Source: Nocardiopsis sp. CNR-923
GTDB lineage: Bacteria; Actinomycetota; Actinomycetes; Streptosporangiales; Streptosporangiaceae
Reading direction: 5' to 3'
Assembly: GCF_001942255.1 (NCBI RefSeq)
Contig: NZ_MKKC01000065.1
Span: forward strand, 62,001 to 126,000
DNA length: 64,000 nucleotides
Notes under the pieces: model-generated
Seen by the model: only the letters and a program-made list of their open reading frames with translations
The model's database searches: none
What the model was told of the DNA's origin: nothing
Shown here: one piece after another, positions 1 through 7,900 of the stretch
How the letters are laid out: each line of letters begins with the position of its first letter
Numbering within the stretch: the first letter of the stretch is position 1
Made by a program: the position numbers and the translations under genes

Positions 1-1
1 G

Positions 2-469
2 GCGGAAGGGGTGGCGGTCTACGACAGCTACGCCCACCACCCCACCGAGATCGAGGCCGACCTGCGCGCCACCCGCGCCGCGCTGGAGTCGGTCGCCGAC
101 GAGGCGGCGGAGCAGGGCCTGCCCGTCGGTCGGGTGGTCGCGCTGTTCCAGCCGCACCTGTACAGCCGCACCCGTTTCTTCGCGGACGAGTTCGCCGCGG
201 CGCTGAGCCTGGCCGACGAGGTCGTGGTGATGGAGGTCTACGCCGCCCGGGAGGACCCCGAGCCGGGGGTGACCGGAGAGCTGATCACCTCGCGCGTCTC
301 CCACGACCGCGTGTGGTACGTGCCCGGTCGGGACGAGGTCGTGCGCCGCGTGGCCGAACTGGCCCGACCCGGTGACATCGTGCTCACCATGGGCGCGGGC
401 GACGTCACCGAACTGGGGCCGCTGATCGTGGAGGCGCGCGCCCGGACCGCCGAGATCGCGGCCGGGTAG
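2..469 (+). CDS. murC: UDP-N-acetylmuramate-L-alanine ligase, C-terminal fragment
   Basis: MurC is the cytoplasmic ATP-dependent ligase that adds L-alanine to UDP-MurNAc in peptidoglycan precursor synthesis. The gene enters from outside the window, so only about 155 C-terminal residues are visible. They contain the Mur-ligase C-terminal domain signatures AHHPTE near the left edge, the FQPHLYSRT strand-loop and the TMGAGDV stretch near the end. The reading frame is open to the first base, so the start lies upstream. It is followed 94 bp later by ftsQ, the usual order in division and cell-wall clusters. The product name is firm; nothing can be said about the missing ATP-binding half. Confidence 0.95.
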   Translation, partial: AEGVAVYDSYAHHPTEIEADLRATRAALESVADEAAEQGLPVGRVVALFQPHLYSRTRFFADEFAAALSLADEVVVMEVYAAREDPEPGVTGELITSRVSHDRVWYVPGRDEVVRRVAELARPGDIVLTMGAGDVTELGPLIVEARARTAEIAAG

Positions 470-563
470 GCCGTTCGGGCGCAGTCGGGGTCGCGCGGGA
501 CGAGGCGGGCCGCGGAGTCGGGGACGAGCGAAGTGCGAGCCCAAAGCGAGCGGGGGGAGACAC

Positions 564-1328
564 GTGAGCGCTGACCGGGGCGGGGCGACGGCGGAACCCG
601 GGACGGACCCTAAGGCGGCTCCGAAGCCGGGCGGAAGGCCGCGTCGCGGGTCAGACCCGTGGAAGCTCGCCTTCGTGGCGCTGCTGGTGGTCGCCCTGGT
701 CTGCGTCGTCACCTGGGGCCTGCTCGGATCCCGGTTGCTCGTCGTGCGCGAGGTGTCCGTCACCGGTCTGGACCGCGTCTCGCGCGAGCAGGTCGTGGCC
801 GCCGTGGACGTGGCGACCGGCACCCCGCTGATCCGGGTGGATCTGGCGGCGGGCGCGCGGCGGGCCGAGGCCGTCGATCTGGTGGAGTCGGCCACGCTGT
901 CGCGCGGCTGGCCCGCCACCCTGCGTGTGGAGGTCGTCGAGCGCCAGCCGTTGCTGGCGGTTCGGGCCGGGGGCGAGTACCGGCTCGTGGACGGGGACGG
1001 CGTGCGCATCGAGGACTCGCCGACCCGTCCCGGCACCCATCCCGTGGTGCGTGTGACGGGCGAGGTCGAGGGCAACGAGGCGGTCCGGGCCGCGGCCGAC
1101 GTCGTCGAACGTGCCCCGGGCTCCCTGTTGGCACAGGTCCAGCTCATCGACGCCACCGAGACCGACGCGATCGTCCTCGACCTCGGTGACGGATCGCTCG
1201 TGGAGTGGGGAGACCCCTCCGCCACGTCCGACAAGAGCGAGGTCCTGCGCGTCCTCATGCGCGAGCACCCGCCCGAGGACGGGCGGATCTACGACGTGAG
1301 CACACCTGACCTGGCCATCGTTCGGTGA
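564..1328 (+). CDS. ftsQ: Cell division protein FtsQ
   Basis: A 254-residue bitopic divisome protein that links the cytoplasmic Z-ring to septal wall synthesis. A basic, disordered N-terminus of about 32 residues is followed by one membrane segment (about residues 33-56), then an extracytoplasmic POTRA domain opening with VREVSVTGLDRVS and the FtsQ beta domain after VEVVERQPLL. The GTG start is supported by the purine-rich GGGGGGAGA ribosome site 3 bases upstream; no other start fits the TM placement better. It lies between murC and ftsZ, as in other actinomycetes. Identification is by family architecture and position. Confidence 0.94.
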   Translation: MSADRGGATAEPGTDPKAAPKPGGRPRRGSDPWKLAFVALLVVALVCVVTWGLLGSRLLVVREVSVTGLDRVSREQVVAAVDVATGTPLIRVDLAAGARRAEAVDLVESATLSRGWPATLRVEVVERQPLLAVRAGGEYRLVDGDGVRIEDSPTRPGTHPVVRVTGEVEGNEAVRAAADVVERAPGSLLAQVQLIDATETDAIVLDLGDGSLVEWGDPSATSDKSEVLRVLMREHPPEDGRIYDVSTPDLAIVR

Positions 1329-1504
1329 AGTGGTGACCAGGGGGCGGAAAAGGAACGGTGTCGGCGGTTCGGACGCCGTGCGGGAGCACGGCGGGGGCCC
1401 TCACCGGACGCTTTACCGACCGGCGCGGACATTCCAGACGCGACGCGCCGGGTGCGCACATCGCTTCCTCGTGTTATGCGCGGTTAGGCTGACCCCAGCA
1501 TCGG

Positions 1505-1533
1505 TTGCCCGTACTCGGCAGTCCGCTTACTGT
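1505..1533 (+). promoter_or_regulatory. Candidate ftsZ promoter in the ftsQ-ftsZ gap
   Basis: The 487-bp gap between ftsQ and ftsZ (1329-1815) holds no convincing gene. It contains TTGCCC (1505-1510) and TACTGT (1528-1533) separated by 17 bases, a good match to the actinomycete housekeeping pattern TTGnnn-N17-TAnnnT. It would give a leader of roughly 270 bases. A second, weaker TAGGCT -10-like box lies at 1485-1490. Several ftsZ promoters in this gap are known in Streptomyces, so more than one start here would not be surprising. Confidence 0.4.
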
Positions 1534-1815
1534 CGGGAAGCACAACCATCGTCAAGAACGTAGCAAAACACGCTTTTCGGGGGACGCAGGAACCGTGATC
1601 CGTCCAGCGGACGGACGGCGCCGGCCGAAGGGTCGGACGCGGAGCGGCTCCGGGTGGCCCCGGGTCCTCGGACACCCGCGTCGTGGACGCCGCGGTGCGG
1701 GGGAACCCGAAACGCACATGGAGTAAACCGGATGCCGAACCCGAGGCGTTCTCCGGCGGCCCTGGCCCCGGACGCGCCCACGGATCGGCTCATGCGAGCG
1801 GAAAGGCCCCTCGTC

Positions 1816-3309
1816 GTGGCAGCACCGCAGAACTACCTCGCGGTCATCAAAGTCGTCGGCATCGGCGGCGGCGGTGTCAACGCCGTCAACCGAATGATCG
1901 AAGAGGGGCTCAAGGGCGTCGAGTTCATCGCCATCAATACCGATGCCCAGGCGCTGCTGATGAGTGACGCCGACGTCAAGCTCGACGTCGGCCGTGAACT
2001 CACGCGCGGCCTGGGAGCCGGAGCCAACCCCGACGTCGGCCGCAAGGCCGCCGAGGACCACCGGGAGGAGATCGAGGAGGTCCTCAAGGGGGCCGACATG
2101 GTCTTCGTCACCGCGGGCGAGGGCGGTGGCACGGGCACCGGAGGCGCGCCCGTGGTCGCCAACATCGCCCGCTCCCTGGGCGCCCTCACCATCGGCGTGG
2201 TCACCCGCCCCTTCGGCTTCGAGGGCAAGCGGCGGGCCACCCAGGCCGAGTCGGGGATAGCGATGCTCCGTGAGGAGGTCGACACACTCATCGTGATTCC
2301 CAACGACCGGTTGCTGTCCATCTCCGACCGCCAGGTCAGTGTGTTGGACGCCTTCAAGGCGGCCGACCAGGTCCTGCTCTCGGGTGTTCAGGGCATCACC
2401 GACCTCATCACCACCCCCGGCCTGATCAACCTGGACTTCGCGGACGTGAAGTCGGTCATGTCGGGCGCCGGATCCGCCCTCATGGGCATCGGGTCCGCGC
2501 GCGGGGACGATCGGGCCGTCGCGGCGGCGGAGATGGCCATCTCATCACCGCTGCTGGAGGCAAGCATAGACGGCGCCCACGGGGTCCTTCTGTCCATTCA
2601 GGGCGGCTCCGACCTGGGGCTGTTCGAGATCAACGAGGCCGCGCAACTGGTGGCCAACTCGGCGGCGCCCGAGGCCAACATCATCTTCGGAGCCGTCATC
2701 GACGACGCGCTCGGCGACGAGGTGCGGGTCACGGTCATCGCCGCGGGCTTCGACGAACCGGGCGCCAACGGGGCGCCGGCACGGGAGCACCGTGCCGTGG
2801 ACCCTCCTGAGGCCGCCGCCCCGGAAGCGATCCCCGAGTCCGTCCAGGCGACACCGCGCGAGCGGGCGTCCGCGGACACGGGAGGGGCGACGGCCGGCAC
2901 CGTGCACTGGACCGCTCCGACGCGTCCCGAGCCGACCGCGGCTCCGGAGCCGGCGCGCCCGATCGGCCAGCCGGTCCAGCCGAAGGAGCGGGAGCGACCC
3001 GCGCCGAGTGCCCCGACCGCGTCGACCACCCCGGTCGCCCCGGCGGCCCCGGCCGACCCGGAGAAGGACACGGAGACTCCGGTTCCGGGTCCGGACACCC
3101 GAGCCGAGTTCGGTGGCGACACCGCCTCGGCCCACGAGTGGCCGGTCACACGGGACGCGGAGGAGTTTGGCGCCCGGGAAAGCCGCGGCGGCCCCGTCCA
3201 CGCGGTCGCCGACTCCGCCGCCGAGCGGCGCGGCGATGTGCCCACGCCCCGGCGCAGGGTCATCTTCGACGATCCCGACGACCTGGACGTTCCGGAGTTC
3301 CTGAAGTAG
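1816..3309 (+). CDS. ftsZ: Cell division GTPase FtsZ with an unusually long C-terminal linker
   Basis: Tubulin-like GTPase that polymerises into the Z-ring. The GTG at 1816 is chosen because it gives the near-invariant actinobacterial N-terminus (M)[19 protein letters not shown] and has GGAAAGG about 9 bases upstream; an in-frame extension to 1654 is unlike the family. The nucleotide loop GGGTGTG sits near residues 103-109. The globular domain ends near residue 312. Next comes about 165 residues rich in Pro, Ala, Glu and Thr, then the conserved C-terminal peptide [10 protein letters not shown], which in actinobacteria is the docking site for SepF (encoded downstream). Total length is 497 residues against about 400 in Streptomyces; the difference is almost all linker. 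Confidence 0.97.
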   Translation: MAAPQNYLAVIKVVGIGGGGVNAVNRMIEEGLKGVEFIAINTDAQALLMSDADVKLDVGRELTRGLGAGANPDVGRKAAEDHREEIEEVLKGADMVFVTAGEGGGTGTGGAPVVANIARSLGALTIGVVTRPFGFEGKRRATQAESGIAMLREEVDTLIVIPNDRLLSISDRQVSVLDAFKAADQVLLSGVQGITDLITTPGLINLDFADVKSVMSGAGSALMGIGSARGDDRAVAAAEMAISSPLLEASIDGAHGVLLSIQGGSDLGLFEINEAAQLVANSAAPEANIIFGAVIDDALGDEVRVTVIAAGFDEPGANGAPAREHRAVDPPEAAAPEAIPESVQATPRERASADTGGATAGTVHWTAPTRPEPTAAPEPARPIGQPVQPKERERPAPSAPTASTTPVAPAAPADPEKDTETPVPGPDTRAEFGGDTASAHEWPVTRDAEEFGARESRGGPVHAVADSAAERRGDVPTPRRRVIFDDPDDLDVPEFLK

Positions 3310-3342
3310 CCGGAACCGGTCCCGGTAGCATCGGAGAGTCAG

Positions 3343-3366
3343 CGGCCCCGCCCCGTGGCGGGGCCG
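3343..3366 (+). terminator. Terminator hairpin after ftsZ
   Basis: Perfect 10-bp inverted repeat (CGGCCCCGCC / GGCGGGGCCG) with a 4-base loop, 34 bases after the ftsZ stop. There is no T-run, as is usual for actinomycete terminators. Confidence 0.6.
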
Positions 3367-3438
3367 TCGTCGCCCCCGGGGACCCGCGTACCACCGCACC
3401 TGCCCGGGTGGGCCGAGTGAGGGGACACCAGGACGCGG

Positions 3439-4158
3439 ATGGGCACGATCATCGAACTGGGGCACGGCGTCCGTGCCGCCGTGACCGAGCGCGCCGGCGG
3501 GGTGAGCGCTCCCCCCTATGACTCCCTCAACCTCGGACTCGGCTCCGGCGACGAGCGCGAGGCGGTCCTGGCCAACCGGGAGACCGCCGCCCGCCGTCTC
3601 GGCTTCGGCCTCGACCGCGTCGTGTGGATGGACCAGGTGCACAGCGCCGATGTGCTCGTGGCCGCCGGACCCGGCGCCGTGGGATCCTGCGACGGGGTGG
3701 TCACCACCCGCTCCGACCTGGTCCTGGCCTCCATGGCCGCCGACTGCCTGCCCGTCCTGGCCGCCGACGCTGAGGCGGGAGTGCTGGGCGCGGCCCACTC
3801 CGGTCGCCGGGGGACGGCAGCGGGCGTCGCCGCCAACCTGGTGCGGACCATGGTCGCCCAGGGCGCTGACACCGACCGGATCACCGTCCTCCTCGGCCCC
3901 GCCATCTGCGGCAAGTGCTACGAGGTGCCCGAACGCGTCCGGGACGAGACCGCCCGGAGAACCCCCGAGGCCGCCTGCGTCACCCGCCGGGGCACGCCCG
4001 GCGTGGACATGCTCGCCGCCGTCACCGCCCAACTGCGCCGCGCCGGTGTCACCGCCGTCACCGCCGACGGCCGCTGCACGGCGGAGAGCCCCGAACTCTT
4101 CTCCCACCGGCGCGGCGCCCCGACCGGACGGTTCGCCTCCTTCGTCTGGCGCGACTGA
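3439..4158 (+). CDS. YfiH/PgeF-family protein (laccase-domain, peptidoglycan editing factor)
   Basis: A 239-residue protein of the YfiH (DUF152) family. Members have been described as polyphenol oxidases, purine nucleoside phosphorylase/adenosine deaminase enzymes, and in E. coli as a peptidoglycan editing factor. The metal and active-site residues are all present: His68 in DQVHSAD, Cys103 in AADCLPV and His120 in AHSGRRG. The C-terminal signature FASFVWRD is typical. It lies downstream of ftsZ and before the PLP-binding YggS gene, an arrangement conserved in actinobacteria. Family assignment is certain; the physiological substrate is not. Confidence 0.9.
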   Translation: MGTIIELGHGVRAAVTERAGGVSAPPYDSLNLGLGSGDEREAVLANRETAARRLGFGLDRVVWMDQVHSADVLVAAGPGAVGSCDGVVTTRSDLVLASMAADCLPVLAADAEAGVLGAAHSGRRGTAAGVAANLVRTMVAQGADTDRITVLLGPAICGKCYEVPERVRDETARRTPEAACVTRRGTPGVDMLAAVTAQLRRAGVTAVTADGRCTAESPELFSHRRGAPTGRFASFVWRD

Positions 4159-4305
4159 CTCCGCCCCGGCCACCGGGTTCGGGGGCGCCCGGACCGCAGG
4201 TCGTACCCTGGACCCGCGGTGATGGCGGGCCCTCAGGCCCTGGAGCTTCACCGCGCACACCATCTCTCACACCGCCCCGCTCCCGCGGGGAACAGAAGGG
4301 AAACT

Positions 4306-5034
4306 GTGTCACAGCCCGATCCCGCACGCGTCGACCAGGTCCGTGCCAACCTCGACGCGGTGCGGGCCAGGATCGACGCGGCGTGCGCCGAGGCCGACCG
4401 CGACCCGGCGGGGGTGGCGCTGGTCGCGGTCACCAAGACCTACCCGGCCAGCGACGTGCGGGTGCTCGCCTCACTCGGCGTGACCGACGTCGGCGAGAAC
4501 CGCGACCAGGAGGCGGCGCCCAAGGCCGCCGATACCGCTGACCTCGACCTGACCTGGCACTTCGTTGGCCAGTTGCAGACCAACAAGGCCCGGTCGGTCG
4601 CCGGTTACGCCGACGTCGTGCACTCCGTCGACCGCGCGCGCCTGGCCCGGGCGCTGGGCGACCGCGCGGCGGCCGCGGAGCGCCGCCTGACCTGCCTGAT
4701 CCAGGTCAACCTCGACACCGACTCCCAGGCGGGGGTGATCGGTCCCCGCGGCGGCGTCGATCCCGAGGACGCGCTCGACCTGGCGGCGCGGATCGAGGAG
4801 CACGAGGCGCTCACGCTCGGCGGTGTCATGGCCGTCGCGCCGCGCGGGGGCGACGCCCCGGCCGCCTTCGCCCGGTTGCGCGCGGTCGCCGACCGCGTGC
4901 GCGACCGCCACCCGGGCGCCACGGCGATCTCGGCGGGCATGAGCGGTGACCTGGAGGCGGCGATAGCACACGGGTCGACACACCTGCGACTCGGTACGGC
5001 GTTGCTCGGCGACCGGGCGTCGATCGTGGGGTAA
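4306..5034 (+). CDS. YggS/PROSC-type PLP homeostasis protein
   Basis: A 242-residue member of the YggS/PLPBP family, single-domain alanine-racemase-fold proteins that bind pyridoxal phosphate and buffer vitamin B6 but have no known catalytic activity. The PLP lysine is Lys44 in ALVAVTKTYP, and the family motifs WHFVGQLQTNK and SAGMSGDLEAAI are present. The GTG at 4306 is chosen because GAAGGG lies 5 bases upstream and because the frame before it is unlike the family. It sits between yfiH and sepF, the standard actinobacterial division-cluster order. Confidence 0.92.
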   Translation: MSQPDPARVDQVRANLDAVRARIDAACAEADRDPAGVALVAVTKTYPASDVRVLASLGVTDVGENRDQEAAPKAADTADLDLTWHFVGQLQTNKARSVAGYADVVHSVDRARLARALGDRAAAAERRLTCLIQVNLDTDSQAGVIGPRGGVDPEDALDLAARIEEHEALTLGGVMAVAPRGGDAPAAFARLRAVADRVRDRHPGATAISAGMSGDLEAAIAHGSTHLRLGTALLGDRASIVG

Positions 5035-5170
5035 TGTCCCCACATAGACCTTGGGGCCCGTCTGTGGAGTTCGCCCGAAAGGGCTCTCCGCCCCGCGGAG
5101 GCGGCGAGTGACGGGTGAAGATGGAGGAGCTGGCTGCGGTGAAGGCCGCGGGGACGACGGAGGGTATGAG

Positions 5171-5698
5171 ATGGCCGGCGCGATGCGCAAGATGGCGGTC
5201 TACCTCGGCCTCGTGGAGGACGACCGTTACGATCACCGCTATGCGGACGAATATGATGAGTTCGACGATTTCGACGAGGGGTCGGAGGACGGGCGTGACG
5301 GCGACGCCGATTCTCCGCGGGGCGAGGAAGCACGGGGCGACGCAGTGACGGACACCGACGACTACGTGGGTTCGGGCGACCGGCGCGGCGGCTCGACCAC
5401 GGTGGCCTCCACCGCTGATCTCGCGCGGATCACGACGCTCCACCCCCGCACCTACAACGAGGCGCGTACCATCGGAGAGCACTTCCGGGAGGGCACGCCG
5501 GTGATCATGAACCTGACCGAGATGGTCGACAGTGACGCCAAGCGTCTCGTCGACTTCGCGGCTGGTCTGATCTTCGGTCTCCATGGCAGTATCGAGAGGG
5601 TCACCAACAAGGTGTTCCTGCTCTCTCCGGTGAACGTCGAGGTGACCGCCGAGGACAAGGCGCGAATCGCTGAGCGAGGGTTCTTCAATCAGAGCTAG
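5171..5698 (+). CDS. sepF: Cell division protein SepF
   Basis: A 175-residue cytoplasmic protein that anchors FtsZ filaments to the membrane; in actinobacteria it stands in for FtsA. ATG 5171 gives the family N-terminus [20 protein letters not shown], an amphipathic membrane-binding helix, and has GGAGGG 6 bases upstream. An acidic, tyrosine-rich linker (residues about 18-80) is followed by the SepF fold (about residues 85-170), including PVIMNLTEM and the glycine-rich [10 protein letters not shown], where the FtsZ C-terminal peptide binds. The matching FtsZ peptide is present in this window. Confidence 0.95.
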   Translation: MAGAMRKMAVYLGLVEDDRYDHRYADEYDEFDDFDEGSEDGRDGDADSPRGEEARGDAVTDTDDYVGSGDRRGGSTTVASTADLARITTLHPRTYNEARTIGEHFREGTPVIMNLTEMVDSDAKRLVDFAAGLIFGLHGSIERVTNKVFLLSPVNVEVTAEDKARIAERGFFNQS

Positions 5699-5737
5699 AC
5701 CATCACACCCGTCCACAGATTGGGTCGAGGAACGACC

Positions 5738-6037
5738 GTGAGTATCGTCCTGTCAGTGCTGCTCATCGCGCTCCAGATCTTTCTTTTCGTGCTGATCGCG
5801 AGAGTGGTCCTGGAGATGGTGCAGTCCTTCTCCAGGACATGGCGTCCCACGGGGTTCGTGCTCGTGCTCGCTGAGATCGTGTACACGATCACCGACCCAC
5901 CACTGAGGTTCCTGCGTCGGTTCATCAAGCCGGTGCGGCTGGGGAGCATCGCACTCGACCTGAGTGTCCTGGTCCTCTTCATCGCCGTGGCGTTGTTGAT
6001 GAACGTTCTCACGGGCCTCGCCACCACCGTCGCGTAG
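5738..6037 (+). CDS. YggT-family membrane protein
   Basis: A 99-residue integral membrane protein of the YggT family, often encoded next to sepF and divIVA. Two hydrophobic segments (about residues 1-24 and 70-95) flank an amphipathic middle with the family hallmark TDPPLRFLRRFI. GTG 5738 is preferred over an in-frame TTG at 5720 because GAGGAA lies 6 bases ahead of it. The molecular function is unknown; co-location with SepF and DivIVA suggests a role in envelope assembly. Confidence 0.88.
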   Translation: MSIVLSVLLIALQIFLFVLIARVVLEMVQSFSRTWRPTGFVLVLAEIVYTITDPPLRFLRRFIKPVRLGSIALDLSVLVLFIAVALLMNVLTGLATTVA

Positions 6038-6097
6038 GGATGCACAGGGCAACGAGACGCCCCTGATTCCGTTATGTGGTCTTGGTCATGATCTGCA

Positions 6098-6125
6098 TTG
6101 CCGTAAGGTCACGATCAGGTAGCGT
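6098..6125 (+). promoter_or_regulatory. Candidate divIVA promoter
   Basis: TTGCCG (6098-6103), a 16-base spacer and TAGCGT (6120-6125) in the 127-bp gap before divIVA. Transcription would start about 30 bases before the gene. The spacer is one base short of optimal. Confidence 0.4.
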
Positions 6126-6164
6126 CCCTACGGACAGACTCCCAAGCGCGCCAAGGAGATGAAG

Positions 6165-7049
6165 ATGCCGCTGACACCCGCGGACGTGCGGAACAAGCAG
6201 TTCAGTACCACCCGGCTCCGTCCGGGATACGACGAAGAAGAGGTCGATGCCTTTCTCGACGAGGTCGAGTCCGAGCTGGACCGGCTGATCCAGGAGAACG
6301 AGGAACTGCGTGGCAAGCTGGCCGAGTGCCTGCGGGGCAAGGTCCCCAACGCGGGCATGCAGGACTTCCAGCAGCAGGACGCCGGTCCCGAGGCCCAGCA
6401 CGTCGAGCAGATGCGCCCGGAGCCCGTGCAGCCTCCGCAGGCCGTCGAGGCTCCCCAACCTCCGGTCCAGCCCGCCCAGATGGGCATGACCGGTGCGAAC
6501 CTGGCCATGGGCGGCGAGGAGAACATGGACACGGCCGCCCGCGTCCTGGCCCTCGCCCAGCAGACCGCCGACCAGGCGATCTCCGACGCCCGCCGCGAGG
6601 CGGACGAGACGCTGGGCCGCGCCCGGCACGAGTCCGAGGACATCCTCGGCAAGGCGCGCCGCCAGGCCGACCAGATCATCGGCGAGGCCAGGGCCCGATC
6701 GGAGAACCTGGACCGTGACGCCCAGGAGCGCCACCGTCAGGTCATGGGCTCGCTCGTCCAGCAGCGCGAGGAGCTGGAGCACAAGGTCAACGTGCTCAAG
6801 GACTTCGAGCGCGAGTACCGCAGCCGCCTGAAGGACTACTTCGAGCGCCAGCTGCGCGAGCTCAACGACGAGGGCAAGTCCGGTGAGCCGAACCCGAACA
6901 CCACGGGCGGTTTCCAGACGATGGGCCCCCAGACCGGCGGCGCGCCCTCGCTCCAGCAGCACGGCCCGGCCGGCAACCCGTTCGGCCAGCCCGAGCCCGC
7001 CCAGCACGGTGGCTTCCACCCGGGCGAGGCTCCGCACGAGCGTCGCTGA
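6165..7049 (+). CDS. divIVA: DivIVA/Wag31 polar growth scaffold
   Basis: Coiled-coil scaffold that marks cell poles and directs tip growth; essential in Streptomyces and mycobacteria. The N-terminal lipid-binding domain is clear (MPLTPADVRNKQF, then RPGYDEEEVDAFLDEVE). A Gln/Pro-rich linker spans about residues 65-120, and a long coiled coil with heptads runs from about 125 to 235. The Gly/Pro/Gln-rich tail is disordered. The second of two nearby ATGs (6165) is chosen: AAGGAG at 6153-6158 lies 6 bases before it but abuts the first ATG at 6159. Length 294 residues. Confidence 0.95.
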   Translation: MPLTPADVRNKQFSTTRLRPGYDEEEVDAFLDEVESELDRLIQENEELRGKLAECLRGKVPNAGMQDFQQQDAGPEAQHVEQMRPEPVQPPQAVEAPQPPVQPAQMGMTGANLAMGGEENMDTAARVLALAQQTADQAISDARREADETLGRARHESEDILGKARRQADQIIGEARARSENLDRDAQERHRQVMGSLVQQREELEHKVNVLKDFEREYRSRLKDYFERQLRELNDEGKSGEPNPNTTGGFQTMGPQTGGAPSLQQHGPAGNPFGQPEPAQHGGFHPGEAPHERR

Positions 7050-7118
7050 GCTCGGCCCGATGCGGCTCCGAACAACTGAAGACTCCGGCTCAACGCGTGT
7101 AAAGGCCTTGGTCGACCC

Positions 7119-7826
7119 GTGATCCTTAGCATCATCGCAACCGTGGCGGTGCTGGCGGCCATCGCCGTCATGGCGGCCGCCCTGCTGCTCGCCGAGACCA
7201 CGCTCGTCTATGTCGCGCTCGGACTCGGCGCGGTCAGCGCACTGCTCCTCGTGGGGGCGGTGGTCCAGGGACGGTTCGGCGGGGGAGGACCGAACCGGGA
7301 GCGTTCCGGGACGGACGGTTTGGGGAAGTCGTCCGTCCCCGCGACGGCGCCGGCCCAGTACGAGCGCTCCGATGAGTGGGGGCGTGCGCCCGCACCGGCC
7401 CAGACGCCGGTGGGGGAAGTTTCCGTGCCCCCGGGGCGCGGAACCGGACCGGTCGCGGAAAGGACCGGTCCCGAGGAGTCGGAGCGCCACGCACCCCGCG
7501 GGGAGACCCCCGCGTCGGCCGCCTGGCCGGATCACCCCGACACCGCCGACCCCGTACCCTCGTGGGAAGAGCGGTCCACGGCCATGGAGCCCCCTGAACA
7601 CGACACGTCCGCCGCCGAGTCCGCCCCCGTGCCCCCGGGCGAGGAGGACCCCTCCGCCCGGTTCAGTTACCGCATCCCCGCCCGCCCCTGGACGGCCGAG
7701 GACGACAGCGCGCCGGTGCGGGAGGAGACCAACGCGCCCGCCCCGACCTTCGCGGAAGCCGTGCGGGACGATGCGTCCACGGACGCGCACGACCCCGGCG
7801 ACGAGGAACCCGACCGGGTCCGCTGA
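7119..7826 (+). CDS. Unknown membrane protein with a long cytoplasmic tail
   Basis: A 235-residue protein I cannot assign. Two closely spaced hydrophobic segments (about residues 1-27 and 30-48) are followed by roughly 185 residues rich in Pro, Glu, Ala and Ser with no recognisable domain. The GTG start at 7119 places the first TM segment at the extreme N-terminus. It lies 69 bp after divIVA on the same strand and converges on ileS. A membrane protein in this slot is common in actinomycetes, and a polar or division-related role is a guess from context only. Confidence 0.7.
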   Translation: MILSIIATVAVLAAIAVMAAALLLAETTLVYVALGLGAVSALLLVGAVVQGRFGGGGPNRERSGTDGLGKSSVPATAPAQYERSDEWGRAPAPAQTPVGEVSVPPGRGTGPVAERTGPEESERHAPRGETPASAAWPDHPDTADPVPSWEERSTAMEPPEHDTSAAESAPVPPGEEDPSARFSYRIPARPWTAEDDSAPVREETNAPAPTFAEAVRDDASTDAHDPGDEEPDRVR

Positions 7827-7854
7827 GACCGCCGCGACCCGCCCCGAACACACG

Positions 7855-7888
7855 ACGGGCGCCGCTCCACCACCGGGAGCGCGCCCGT
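7855..7888. terminator. Bidirectional terminator between convergent genes
   Basis: Bulged hairpin: ACGGGCGC plus GCTCC pairing with GGAGC plus GCGCCCGT (13 bp, one unpaired C), between the stop at 7826 (plus strand) and the end of ileS at 7901 (minus strand). It can serve both genes. Confidence 0.65.
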
Positions 7889-7900
7889 TCGCGTCGGCCG

